11,906 bases of DNA from W0P28-013 sp963593685 (lineage in GTDB: Bacteria; Bacteroidota; Bacteroidia; Bacteroidales; Paludibacteraceae): assembly GCA_963593685.1 (NCBI GenBank), contig CAVBBP010000066.1:1-11906 (forward strand). Reading direction: 5' to 3'. Under the pieces are notes generated by a model. It saw only the letters and a list, made by a program, of their open reading frames with translations, did not search any database and had not been told where the DNA came from. The position numbers and the translations under genes were made by a program. How positions within the stretch are numbered: position 1 is the first letter of the stretch; every line of letters begins with the position of its first letter. Shown piece after piece: positions 5,550-11,906 of the stretch.

Positions 5550-6080
5550 ATGAATTTATCAGCACCACAATCCATCATTATCGATGCACTGAAATGTCGT
5601 CTGTCGGTACTCAAAGAGTTTCGGCTGATCGACGAGTACCATTCGCAGTCGGCGGGCGATATGCCACGGCTGGCCTACCCAGCAGCACTCATCGACATCG
5701 AAGATTGCCAATACGAATCGGCAGGCGAGGGCAGCCAGTTTGCCACCGCCAGTGTGTCGGTGCGGGTGATACAGGCCAACTATTCGCAAAGCAGCCTGAA
5801 AGCCCCACAAAAGGCAAAAGAACGCGCTTTGAGCGTGTATGAATTGGAAGCACTTGTGGTTGGAACGCTGCACGGCTGGGCACCCACGCTCCCCGACGAC
5901 GACGGCGTGGAACATCAGATTGCCGCACCGTTCATTCGCACACAGTCGAGCAAAGAGGACAACGACACCAACGGCTTGCGAGTGCGCCAAGTGCAGTTTT
6001 CTACGGCGTGGGAAGAAACTTTTGGCGACAGCACCAAATCCTATCCCACCATCGCCATCGACAGCATCGTTGTGTCATAA
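5550..6080 (+). CDS. Mu gp37-like (DUF1834-type) protein, probable head-tail connector
   Basis: A 176-aa protein placed right after gpG. Residues 1-30 form a helix (IIIDALKCRLSVLKEFRLID), followed by MPRLAYPAALIDIEDCQYES (38-57) and FATASVSVRVIQANY, the 'P-A-l-i.l.....' plus strand pattern of tail-terminator-like proteins. Then comes a long helix and a C-terminal RVRQVQFSTAWEETF segment (about 146-160). Length and position suggest Mu gp37/DUF1834, which follows gp36 in Mu, but I cannot confirm the family; another tail-completion protein is possible. It is the last plus-strand gene, and its stop at 6078-6080 lies at the start of the A-run of the minus-strand terminator. Tail sheath and tube genes, which follow gp37 in Mu, are not next to it. 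Confidence 0.6.
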   Translation: MNLSAPQSIIIDALKCRLSVLKEFRLIDEYHSQSAGDMPRLAYPAALIDIEDCQYESAGEGSQFATASVSVRVIQANYSQSSLKAPQKAKERALSVYELEALVVGTLHGWAPTLPDDDGVEHQIAAPFIRTQSSKEDNDTNGLRVRQVQFSTAWEETFGDSTKSYPTIAIDSIVVS

Positions 6081-6110
6081 AAAAAAGCAGACCTCAATCG
6101 GGGTCTGCTT
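6079..6110 (-). terminator. intrinsic terminator of the minus-strand early operon
   Basis: A 9-bp stem AAGCAGACC / GGTCTGCTT (6085-6093 with 6102-6110) around an 8-base loop. Read on the minus strand it is followed by at least eight T (6086-6079), the classical form. On the plus strand no T-run follows, so it is a strong terminator only for the early genes. The stop of the membrane-protein gene (6096-6094) lies in the loop. Confidence 0.85.
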
Positions 6111-6300
6111 CGTTGTTGGTTCGTGCGGCAGTGCCAGCAGGGTCGATGGCGTGTAGCCAGTCGCAAATGTGCCCAAACAGCACCAATATGCCAAGCCCAA
6201 CACCAAACAACACTGCGCCCACCAGTGCGCACGCACCACCTGCCACACTAAAGACTATTACAAGCAGCAAATAGCCCATTCGTTTGAAATAATTTTTCAT
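6094..6300 (-). CDS. small two-helix membrane protein
   Basis: A 68-aa protein with a basic N-terminus (MKNYFKRMG) and two hydrophobic stretches: YLLLVIVFSVAGGACALVGA (10-29) and VLFGVGLGILVLFGHICDWL (30-49), separated only by small residues. A charged soluble tail (PAGTAARTNNEADPD) follows. Its start overlaps the upstream stop by 4 bases (ATGA), so it belongs to the early operon. Size and topology would suit a holin, but a lysis gene at the end of an early operon next to the transposition genes is not expected and no endolysin is visible nearby; a membrane-acting early protein or superinfection factor is equally possible. The gene is transcribed last before the terminator. Confidence 0.6.
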   Translation of the reverse strand: MKNYFKRMGYLLLVIVFSVAGGACALVGAVLFGVGLGILVLFGHICDWLHAIDPAGTAARTNNEADPD

Positions 6301-6518
6301 TGGTCGAAATTGATTAAAAGTTGAACTGCGCCATCATCGTCGCGCAAATTATGCTCAATGTTAAGACAGCGAAAGAAAGTGCGCTCCGAAATGCCTAATG
6401 TGGGCCTCACTTTGTTGCGGTAAACCCAAAGCAAACATCTGTCTTGGCGACCTTTTTCGTAGTATTCATCAACAAAATGCTGAACAAATTGTGCCTTTTT
6501 GCGTGTCGATTTGTACAT
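6297..6518 (-). CDS. small basic protein, possible DNA-binding regulator
   Basis: The 73-aa protein begins MYKSTRKKAQFVQHFVDEYY and ends LLINFDQ. Its centre, QDRCLLWVYRNKVRPTLGIS then ERTFFRCLNI (about 26-55), could be a helix-turn-helix in which the second helix starts at the serine of GISERTF. Similar small proteins with a 'R...W...v.p..gis.rTF...L' core occur in Bacteroidetes mobile elements as far as I recall, without known function. A role like the Mu middle regulator is conceivable but unproven. The frame stays open upstream to 6740, overlapping the zinc-protein gene; the ATG at 6518 is chosen because the extension is basic, unlike a natural N-terminus, and is antisense-free but out of frame with the real upstream gene. 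It overlaps the membrane-protein start by 4 bases. Confidence 0.55.
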   Translation of the reverse strand: MYKSTRKKAQFVQHFVDEYYEKGRQDRCLLWVYRNKVRPTLGISERTFFRCLNIEHNLRDDDGAVQLLINFDQ

Positions 6519-6604
6519 TCCAAAAAAAGAGTGTAATTTTGCAAACAAATCGGTGGCAAGCGATTGTTTGGGGCTTCTCTTTCTTCGGAAATAGAGCCTT
6601 TTTT

Positions 6605-6787
6605 TTATTCGAGGCTCTCTACGCACACCGTTCCTTTGATTCGTTTTCGTACGCGCCCATTGCCATCGCACACAGGGCAAGTTTCGTGTTGGTGTGTCTG
6701 CTCGCTCACTACCTTTCCTGTGCCAAAACAGTTTCGGCACAACTCTATGTGAGTGCTTTCAAAGTCGGTTGTTTTGTTTACAGGCAT
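6605..6787 (-). CDS. small DnaJ-type zinc-binding protein
   Basis: A 60-aa protein with two CxxCxGxG repeats: CRNCFGTG (17-24) and CPVCDGNG (37-44), the pattern of one zinc site in the DnaJ cysteine-rich domain and in anti-TRAP. All four zinc cysteines (17, 20, 37, 40) are intact. There is no J-domain. It starts 4 bases after the DUF3164 stop. Stand-alone proteins of this kind can bind partner proteins or RNA, but nothing here shows a target. An 86-base gap follows before the next gene, the longest in the operon. Confidence 0.7.
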   Translation of the reverse strand: MPVNKTTDFESTHIELCRNCFGTGKVVSEQTHQHETCPVCDGNGRVRKRIKGTVCVESLE

Positions 6788-6791
6788 AGTT

Positions 6792-7451
6792 TTAGCAGTT
6801 TGTGCAGTTCAACGGAATGGTAGTCCACGCCCCTTGGTCGTTGCGAATATCTACACGAATGTAGTCTTTCGAGCGTGTGGGGGCGTAACTGTCGCAAATA
6901 AGTTTCACACCGCGTTTGAATTCTTCGTTGTCGCTGCGGTCGGCCTCTTTGCGCAAGCGCAGCACATTGTCGGCTTTCAGTTGTCCGTTTTGCCAGCGGT
7001 CGTTCAGCAGTGCGCGCAGCATACCGACAAGCACTTTTGAATTTTCGTCTTTGGCAAGGCTGTCGATGTAGTCGTTCACTATTTGCAGCCCCTCGTTCAC
7101 GGTGTCGTTGTAAGCGTCGAGCACACGGTAGCCAAGTTCCACACGCATAGTGCCTTCGGTGTTGGTAAAGGTGTTGCTGCGGCGTTCGCTTTTCACTTTC
7201 AGAATCTGCTCTTTTTGTGCAATCACATCTTGAAACAGTTCGTACACATCGGTTTTGGTCTTTTTCAGCACCTCGCTGGCGCGCTGCGCTTTCACCACCG
7301 TGCGTGCAATGATCTGATCGACCTTCTGCTCGTAGCGTTCGAGTGCGGCCTTTTGTTTTTTTTCGGCTTCGTCTTTGGCTTTTTGCTGACGCGCACGGTT
7401 CAATAGTTCTAACTCTTCGGCGGTGAGTTCTACCGTTGTTTTTTTGTCCAT
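6792..7451 (-). CDS. DUF3164 family protein (Mu-like phage early gene)
   Basis: A 219-aa protein that fits DUF3164 throughout: a charged coiled-coil N-terminus (about 10-48), KVDQIIARTVVKAQRASEVL (43-62), a helical stretch DVYELFQDVIAQKEQIL (68-84), a beta-like TMRVELGYRVLDAYNDTVNE (101-120), then LKADNVLRLR (158-167) and the family's C-terminal SKDYIRVDIRND...WTTIPLN block (194-215). The family occurs in the early region of Mu-like prophages, near gp16 and Gam-type genes; its biochemical role is not established. The start ATG at 7451 lies 34 bases after the gp16-like stop, behind an AT-rich leader without an evident Shine-Dalgarno. Confidence 0.85.
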   Translation of the reverse strand: MDKKTTVELTAEELELLNRARQQKAKDEAEKKQKAALERYEQKVDQIIARTVVKAQRASEVLKKTKTDVYELFQDVIAQKEQILKVKSERRSNTFTNTEGTMRVELGYRVLDAYNDTVNEGLQIVNDYIDSLAKDENSKVLVGMLRALLNDRWQNGQLKADNVLRLRKEADRSDNEEFKRGVKLICDSYAPTRSKDYIRVDIRNDQGAWTTIPLNCTNC

Positions 7452-7485
7452 AATGATAAAATTTTAAGTTGTTGAAAAATTGGTT

Positions 7486-7935
7486 TTAAGCATTGCCAAC
7501 GCCGCTGCCAACATAGAGCGGTATTGTCGGGCGGCAGGCTGTCAGTTCGCGCACCATCTTGGCAAAAGCGTTGTATTTTGCCACAAGTTCGCTCTTGCTC
7601 ATCTTGTTCAGGCTTTTGCCGCCGCGCGTGATGATGGAAATGGCATATTCACTGCTCTCTTTGTACGACATCAATCGGCAGTAGCGGCACACAATGCCAA
7701 TCACGCGTTTGCGCCATTGGTCGAGTTCTGCCTCTTGCGCCGAAAAATTTTGTTGCAACGCAATGCAGAGCGTTTTCACCTCGTCGGCGGTGAGTTCGGT
7801 GGTACTCACTTTGCCCTCGTAGTGGCTGTAGATAATGGTTTGAACATCGTCTTTGTTCAGCCCATAGTTGCGCGCAAGCAGGTGAAACCTGCGGTTGTTT
7901 TTGCACCATTCGGTGTTGTGAATTGCCCCTTCCAT
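7486..7935 (-). CDS. Mu gp16/GemA-like protein (DUF1018-type)
   Basis: A 149-aa protein. It has FHLLARNYGLNKDDVQTIIY (residues 17-36) and SHYEGKVSTTELTADEVKTL (37-56), close to the gp16 pattern of a short helix, a 'd.YR..l....G..S...Lt..E...ll..L' block, and then a helical C-terminal half. MuGemA/gp16 is a Mu semi-essential early protein that alters host gene expression and supercoiling; function here is inferred. I place the start at ATG 7935 rather than 8037, because the longer form would overlap the ATPase gene by about 100 bases, whereas ATG 7935 lies 4 bases after that gene's stop. The C-terminal part has ESSEYAISIITRGGKSLNKM, not obviously of the family. Confidence 0.55.
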   Translation of the reverse strand: MEGAIHNTEWCKNNRRFHLLARNYGLNKDDVQTIIYSHYEGKVSTTELTADEVKTLCIALQQNFSAQEAELDQWRKRVIGIVCRYCRLMSYKESSEYAISIITRGGKSLNKMSKSELVAKYNAFAKMVRELTACRPTIPLYVGSGVGNA

Positions 7936-7939
7936 AGTC

Positions 7940-8560
7940 CTATTGTATTTCTTGCAGATGATGTCCTTCTGGCCAAATGTCGTACACGCTTTTGCCTTTG
8001 TAGCGACTGACAATGGTGGCGTAAAAGTTTCTGACACGAATTTTTACATCGCTGTTATAGAGTATCTTTTTGGCCGTCTGCCCATCGGGTTTGCTGCCCG
8101 CTTCGTGGCTAATCCAAATAAACAGTTTCTTGGGGAAACGCTTGATGAGTGCCTTGTACGATTCGTAGGTGATACCAAGATACTGCACCGAATCGATGAT
8201 AATCACATTGGGACTGCGTTTTTTTGCCAGTGCTTCCGTCATCTCGTCGAGGTCGTATTTGTCCCAAAGTTCAAAATGTCCTTTCGTTTCGGCTTGCAAG
8301 CCTGTTTCGAGCAGTGCGTGTGCAAAAGTGCTGCTCAATCCCTCTTCCAAACTGTTGTAGGCCTCGCGCACGCCTCGGAACGAGAGCAGATATTTGGCCA
8401 ACTGCAGCGTGTAGCGTGTTTTGCCGTTGCCAGAATCGCCATAAACAATCCAACTGCCACTCAATTCGGGGTCGCCAATGGTGTCGAGCCAGCGGCCTGT
8501 GAAGCCAGCCGTGCGTGGGCGGAAATCTTTGACATTCTGTATCGATAGCGCACGCTTCAT
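7940..8560 (-). CDS. P-loop ATPase, RecA/RadA-like
   Basis: A 206-aa protein with an N-terminal FTGRWLDTIGDPELSGSWIV lead (20-39), Walker A GDSGNGKT (41-48), and Walker B NVIIIDSVQYL (118-128), followed by a strand LFIWISHEAG (147-156) typical of RecA/KaiC-like folds (a polar residue at the end of the next strand). Single-domain proteins of this kind occur next to MuB in Bacteroidetes Mu-like phages. It may assist replicative transposition or DNA repair; the substrate is unknown. The ATG at 8560 overlaps the MuB stop by 4 bases (ATGA), so translation is coupled; the frame is open to 8833 but the extension is a basic shadow of MuB. Confidence 0.75.
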   Translation of the reverse strand: MKRALSIQNVKDFRPRTAGFTGRWLDTIGDPELSGSWIVYGDSGNGKTRYTLQLAKYLLSFRGVREAYNSLEEGLSSTFAHALLETGLQAETKGHFELWDKYDLDEMTEALAKKRSPNVIIIDSVQYLGITYESYKALIKRFPKKLFIWISHEAGSKPDGQTAKKILYNSDVKIRVRNFYATIVSRYKGKSVYDIWPEGHHLQEIQ

Positions 8561-9423
8561 CTCTTGCTGTTTTTCTTGATGTATGCGTGAATCTTGCGCT
8601 GAACACGCCGCAAATCGCCCTCGCAGTCGTTGATGATGTTGTCGATATACTTGTTGTCGCACACGCCATTGGCCATGCACACATCTACAATATCTTTCGG
8701 GCTGACCTCTTTCAGTGGAATACATTTGCGCCCAATGCGGCTCCACAGTTCGTTGAACCCTTTTTTGTTGTAACTCACGCCTGCCTCGAATCGCTTGCTC
8801 AAAAACTCTGTGGCAATCATCACCACGCCGCAATCGTACTGAATGTCGTTGTAGAGCGTGATGAACGAATTTAGCACGGCATCGGTCAGTTTGTCGGCCT
8901 CGTCGAGAATAATCAGCGGCGTAGGCAAGCAGCGCATTTGCAGCACCAGTTTCTGCTTCATCTGTATCAGCGTCAAGCCTTCGGGGTCTTTGCCTATCTT
9001 GCGCAACATCACGGCAAAAAACTCACGCTTTGTCCAGTCGGGGTCGCACGATACATAGAACACGCTGTCGTGCTCTTTGCCAAACTGCTTGCACGAAAAT
9101 GTTTTGCCCGACCCTGCGCGACCAATGGTGGCCAGCCACAGACTGTTCTCTTGCGCATCGGCAAGCATAGTCATCAGTCGCTTGTAGTTCTGCGTTTCTA
9201 CGGCGTTCCATTTGTCGGCATCGATACCGATTTGGCTGCCGCACTTGCGCCACATCTCGTCGCTGATGTTCTCCCAGTTGCCATTAACCATCTGACTGAT
9301 TGTTCCAACGCTCACGCCATCGAGTATTTTCGAGGCCTTGTTCATGCCGCCATAGCGTGCGCAGTAGTCGGCCAACGCCACCTGAATGTCGCGTTTCTGA
9401 ATGGTTGTTACCTCATTTTTCAT
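8557..9423 (-). CDS. MuB-like transposition target ATPase
   Basis: A 288-aa AAA+ ATPase. The N-terminal 50 residues hold a helix-turn-helix (about YGGMNKASKILDGVSVGTIS, 24-43 from this start), as in MuB. Then come Walker A IGRAGSGKT (about 100-108), Walker B LIILDEAD (170-177), a sensor-type MIATEFL and an arginine-rich SRIGRKC. MuB forms ATP-dependent filaments on DNA, selects target DNA and stimulates MuA. The start at 9423 is supported by AGGAGGG 8 bases upstream; an ATG at 9465 in the same frame is less likely. The start overlaps the 78-aa gene by 11 bases and the stop overlaps the next ATPase by 4. Placed downstream of the transposase gene as in Mu, with one small gene in between. Confidence 0.88.
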   Translation of the reverse strand: MKNEVTTIQKRDIQVALADYCARYGGMNKASKILDGVSVGTISQMVNGNWENISDEMWRKCGSQIGIDADKWNAVETQNYKRLMTMLADAQENSLWLATIGRAGSGKTFSCKQFGKEHDSVFYVSCDPDWTKREFFAVMLRKIGKDPEGLTLIQMKQKLVLQMRCLPTPLIILDEADKLTDAVLNSFITLYNDIQYDCGVVMIATEFLSKRFEAGVSYNKKGFNELWSRIGRKCIPLKEVSPKDIVDVCMANGVCDNKYIDNIINDCEGDLRRVQRKIHAYIKKNSKR

Positions 9424-9649
9424 CGCCTGCGCCCTCCTGATTTTGCATTTTGCTCCATTTAGCATAAGCGGCCGCTACCGACATTATCATCGTGCGAAAC
9501 GCCTCGTTTTTCTCCATCTGGTCGCTCATGCCAAGCATCAACGCATACTTGTTGCCTTGCAGGGTAATCTCATCGATGTAGGTCTTGCCCTCCTTGCGAA
9601 CCACCAACTTCAATAGCGATTGGTTCTCGTTTTTTGTTTTCTTTTCCAT
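9413..9649 (-). CDS. hypothetical protein, 78 aa, between transposase and MuB
   Basis: Starts MEKKTKNENQSLLKLVVRKE and ends QNQEGAGDEK. It has a charged N-terminus, a short beta-like LLKLVVRKEGKTYIDEITLQ region (11-30), then a helix-rich segment with GMSDQMEKNEAFRTMIMSVA and an acidic end. I recognise no family. The frame is open upstream to 9766, inside the transposase gene, but ATG 9649 is chosen because the 61-base gap after the transposase is then kept clear and its A-rich leader fits the other genes. The stop overlaps the MuB start by 11 bases, so it may be translated together with MuB. Its position between MuA and MuB suggests a small accessory transposition protein; this is an inference only. 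Confidence 0.65.
   Translation of the reverse strand: MEKKTKNENQSLLKLVVRKEGKTYIDEITLQGNKYALMLGMSDQMEKNEAFRTMIMSVAAAYAKWSKMQNQEGAGDEK
9432..9438 (-). promoter_or_regulatory. Shine-Dalgarno sequence of the MuB-like gene
   Basis: AGGAGGG on the minus strand, 8 bases before the ATG at 9423. It lies inside the coding end of the 78-aa gene. Strong Shine-Dalgarno sequences are not common in this host group; here it decides the start and suggests high MuB translation. Confidence 0.6.
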
Positions 9650-9710
9650 TTTTTTTTGAATGATTTTTGAATGATTATTAAACACGCCTATTTTTGGCGA
9701 TTTTTTACAA

Positions 9711-11726
9711 TTAGTATTGGTCGTAGATGCTTTCATCGTTGTTGGTCTTGGCGGCCTCGAAGGCATCTACTGGTTCGGCTGCCGCCAAACGCGCCGCCGC
9801 TTTTGGTAGTTTGTGCTGCCCCTGCGAATCAGTAATGAGTGCCTTGCTCAACATCTCGTAGTCGCGGCGTTCGTTGCTCACCTGCTCTATGGCGCGCTGC
9901 TGGTGGTCGCAAATGGTGCGGGTAACATGCGCTTCTATCGCTCGGTTGAATTTCCAAATGGCAGCCAAACGCTCGTAGTCGCCAGGCTTGCGGTCTTTCA
10001 GTGCCATCGGCTGCTCGTCTTTCAGTGTCAGCAAAAATTGCTCGGTCTTGTTTTTGTTCTCCACCAGTATGTGTCGGTCGTCGAGCGGGTCGAGCAGCAC
10101 CGTCCAACGCTCCCAACACATTTCGCGGAAACGCAGAGCCTCCCGCATGTCGGCTTCGCTGTCGCTGGCTGGCAATAGGTCGTACTGGTGTTTTTTGCCC
10201 AAAATACGCACATTTATGCCTGTGCCTTGCAGTTGATACTGATAGCCTGTGTTCTCGCCAAACAGGGCAAGATACTGCTTCATGCCAAGCACACGGCGTT
10301 CGCCCGCTGGCAGTGCCGCCATCGCCTCGCGATAGGCTGGCAACGCCTGTTGCCGATAGCGCGCCATAAGGGCGTTTATCTCCACAATCAACTCTTCGAG
10401 CGTGGGAATGTTCTGCTTGTTCTTCAGCGTGATGTTCAAATTCGGCTGGTTCTTTTTGCGCGCTGTGGTGCCGTGTCCCGTCCAGTTGAAAGCATATTTG
10501 CAATACTTGTCGTTGAAATGACAAAACCACGGCTCGATAATTTTGGCTTTGGCGTTGCCCACACGCGCAGGGGTAACATATTGCGCCAAAGCCGAATAGG
10601 TGTTCCACATCGCACTTTTGGCAAAATTGTCGCACTGTATCTGGTGCGGCATCAACATCGTGCCTGTGGTCTCCTCTACAAATCGTTCGGCGTTGCGCAG
10701 TGCTTCGCGTATCAGTTCCGCGTTCTCGCTCTCGCCCACAGCGTAGCCCACTGGCATGCGTGTCGAAGCGTCGAGCACTACTTCCAAAGTCAAGCGGTTG
10801 TAGTAGGTCGTGCGCTTGCCGTCGCTCTTTTTGTAGGCAATCTCTGCGTCCCAACCGTCGAGCACCCACATATACATGGCTGCCGATGGTGCGCTGCGTT
10901 TCACTTGGTAACTCAATGTGCTGCGGAAATTCTCGGCACCATGCTTCGAGGCCGCCGTGATGAATGTCGCCTTGCGCGCCACCTCTTGCACAGTGCTGCG
11001 GCTGATAGTTTTCCAGCCGTGAGCCGCCGCCCACTCGTTGTATAGGTTGGCTATCTCCTGATAGTCGAAATTGCGATGCTCCGCAATGAGCGCAATCAAC
11101 ATGCTGCGCTGCTCCTCGCCTACTATCTTGGCCGCATTGGCCAAACCAGTCTTATAGTTTTTGTGAACAAGCGATTCAAGCCCATCGCGCAAATAGTTTT
11201 TCACCTTTTCGTGCAGTTTGCGGCTGTTCTCGGGCAACTCAAAATTGTAGGTCATTCTGTCGAGCGTAGCCACATATTCGGCCATCATCTCCCAATCAAC
11301 ACGATCGCCACGCTTTTGTATCTTTTGCACCAATGCCACTATTGCGTTCAAAATCACCGCATTGTTGTAGTATATCGTACGAATGGGCTTGTCTTTTGAA
11401 TTTGGCAAACTGCTGCCACGGCTCGTCTTGTAGTTGTCGAACCAATCGCGAATGGCGGCATCGTGAACTATGTGTTGCTCTATCAAATTGCGGCGACTCT
11501 CTTCATACACATTCACACAGGCATCTATCTTGCGTTTCAAACACTCGGGCAAAGTGCTGTATTCATACACTTTTTCAACACCACGCCCGCCGCGGTTCAG
11601 TGCCACAATGCGCCCCCGATGTTCCATCTGCCGAAGCGACGACATAGAGGCTATATCCTGCTGCGCCAACCAGTTGGCAGCCACACCCAAACGGTAATTG
11701 ATTATCTTTGTAGCAACTGCGGACAT
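9711..11726 (-). CDS. Mu-type DDE transposase (MuA-like)
   Basis: A 671-aa protein, close to MuA (663 aa). The N-terminal about 60 residues (LAQQDIASMSSLRQMEHRGR, VEKVYEYSTLP) look like the MuA winged-helix DNA-binding region, followed by helical domains to about 265. The catalytic core has the first aspartate in WVLDGWD (D290, or D293), the second in IQCDNF (D366), and the glutamate in KIIEPWF (E398), matching the MuA D269-D336-E392 spacing. A beta-barrel-like part follows (YQLQGTGINVRILGKKHQYD, 496-515) and an acidic C-terminus that in MuA contacts MuB. It catalyses strand nicking and transfer for integration and replication. Start ATG 11726 follows an A-rich leader next to the 68-bp repeat. 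It is intact. Confidence 0.93.
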   Translation of the reverse strand: MSAVATKIINYRLGVAANWLAQQDIASMSSLRQMEHRGRIVALNRGGRGVEKVYEYSTLPECLKRKIDACVNVYEESRRNLIEQHIVHDAAIRDWFDNYKTSRGSSLPNSKDKPIRTIYYNNAVILNAIVALVQKIQKRGDRVDWEMMAEYVATLDRMTYNFELPENSRKLHEKVKNYLRDGLESLVHKNYKTGLANAAKIVGEEQRSMLIALIAEHRNFDYQEIANLYNEWAAAHGWKTISRSTVQEVARKATFITAASKHGAENFRSTLSYQVKRSAPSAAMYMWVLDGWDAEIAYKKSDGKRTTYYNRLTLEVVLDASTRMPVGYAVGESENAELIREALRNAERFVEETTGTMLMPHQIQCDNFAKSAMWNTYSALAQYVTPARVGNAKAKIIEPWFCHFNDKYCKYAFNWTGHGTTARKKNQPNLNITLKNKQNIPTLEELIVEINALMARYRQQALPAYREAMAALPAGERRVLGMKQYLALFGENTGYQYQLQGTGINVRILGKKHQYDLLPASDSEADMREALRFREMCWERWTVLLDPLDDRHILVENKNKTEQFLLTLKDEQPMALKDRKPGDYERLAAIWKFNRAIEAHVTRTICDHQQRAIEQVSNERRDYEMLSKALITDSQGQHKLPKAAARLAAAEPVDAFEAAKTNNDESIYDQY

Positions 11727-11748
11727 TGTTTATTTCAGAATTTCAGTG

Positions 11749-11783
11749 TTTCAAGTTTCAAGTTTCAGGTTTCAGGTTTCAAG
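11749..11783 (+). repeat. tandem heptamer array, five units (TTTCAAG/TTTCAGG)
   Basis: Five consecutive 7-base units: TTTCAAG, TTTCAAG, TTTCAGG, TTTCAGG, TTTCAAG. The last overlaps the start of the 68-bp repeat. It lies 22 bases upstream of the transposase ATG; because the unit length is not a multiple of codon length and it is intergenic, it acts on spacing only. The left repeat copy has a different heptamer version at the same place (5057-5076). Confidence 0.85.
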
Positions 11784-11844
11784 TTGTCATAGTCTATGTT
11801 CTATATTCTATGTTCTTAAAATCTCATCTTGCTACTTGCTACTT
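11777..11844 (-). repeat. 68-bp inverted repeat, right copy
   Basis: The reverse complement is identical to 4977-5044. On the minus strand it begins one base after the stop of the upstream gene (11847-11845) and ends 50 bases before the transposase ATG. So both copies occupy the same place between two genes, read in the direction of transcription. They flank 6732 bases. Confidence 0.95.
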
Positions 11845-11906
11845 TCATTGTCCGTCGGCGTGGTAACGCTCCACGCTTTGCTTGCGGGCTTTTTTGGAAT
11901 GCGACA
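11845..11906 (-). CDS. unknown gene, last 19 codons only
   Basis: The minus-strand frame entering at the right edge reads SHSKKARKQSVERYHADGQ then TGA (11847-11845). Seven or more of the codons end in C in this frame, as in the certain genes; the two other frames on this strand lack that. A lysine- and arginine-rich end could belong to a small DNA-binding protein such as a Ner-type regulator, which precedes the transposase in Mu, but 19 residues do not allow a call. Confidence 0.4.
   Translation of the reverse strand, partial: SHSKKARKQSVERYHADGQ

Noticed and set aside
9829..11034. 401-codon minus-strand frame inside the transposase gene
   Set aside because: It is a shadow in another frame of the transposase, rich in Arg, His and Gln, with no recognisable domain, while the transposase frame has all catalytic motifs.
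11703..11710. Plus-strand TATCTTTG inside the transposase start, as a promoter
   Set aside because: No TTTG at 19-21 bases upstream and no plus-strand gene behind it.

Overview
The window looks like part of a Mu-like transposable prophage of a Bacteroidales-type host (Bacteroides/Prevotella group). Reasons: a Mu-type DDE transposase with a MuB-like ATPase, head genes of the Mu gp29 (portal), gp30 (MuF), gpG and gp36 families, A-rich leaders mostly without Shine-Dalgarno sequences, and promoter-like sites of the Bacteroidetes form TTTG-N19/20-TAnnTTTG. The genome ends, repressor, protease, major head protein and tail genes are not seen here and must lie outside the window.

Layout. 1-274: the start of a minus-strand gene leaving the window to the left. 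361-6080: a plus-strand head block: the C-terminal part of a terminase large subunit (N-terminal part missing), a gp36-like DUF1320 protein, the DUF935 portal, a long MuF protein with a zinc-finger-like insert and a toxin-like C-terminal extension, a repeat region (3918-4601), an unknown 126-aa gene, a gpG-like virion morphogenesis protein and a gp37-like protein. 6079-6110: an intrinsic terminator oriented for the minus strand. 6094-11726, minus strand: an early operon of MuA transposase, a 78-aa protein, MuB-like ATPase, a second P-loop ATPase, a gp16/GemA-like protein, a DUF3164 protein, a small DnaJ-type zinc protein, a small basic protein and a two-helix membrane protein. The genes are tightly packed with several 4-base overlaps. 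11845-11906: the last 19 codons of another minus-strand gene. The two blocks converge at about 6085.

The most unusual part is 3792-4600. The last 41 codons of the MuF gene recur twice downstream as headless in-frame copies (4152-4280 and 4383-4508). They keep the protein sequence while many codons differ silently. Each tail, including the one in MuF, is followed by the same small hairpin, and the spacers carry four promoter-like sites that all point backwards into the tails. This resembles an array of displaced or silent C-terminal tips, as known for polymorphic toxins, here in a phage MuF gene, with possible antisense transcription over each tip.

A second structure is a perfect 68-bp inverted repeat (4977-5044 and 11777-11844) enclosing gpG, gp37 and the whole early operon. 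Both copies fill the gap between one gene's stop and the next gene's start in the same orientation to transcription, so recombination between them could flip the 6.7-kb block without breaking a gene.
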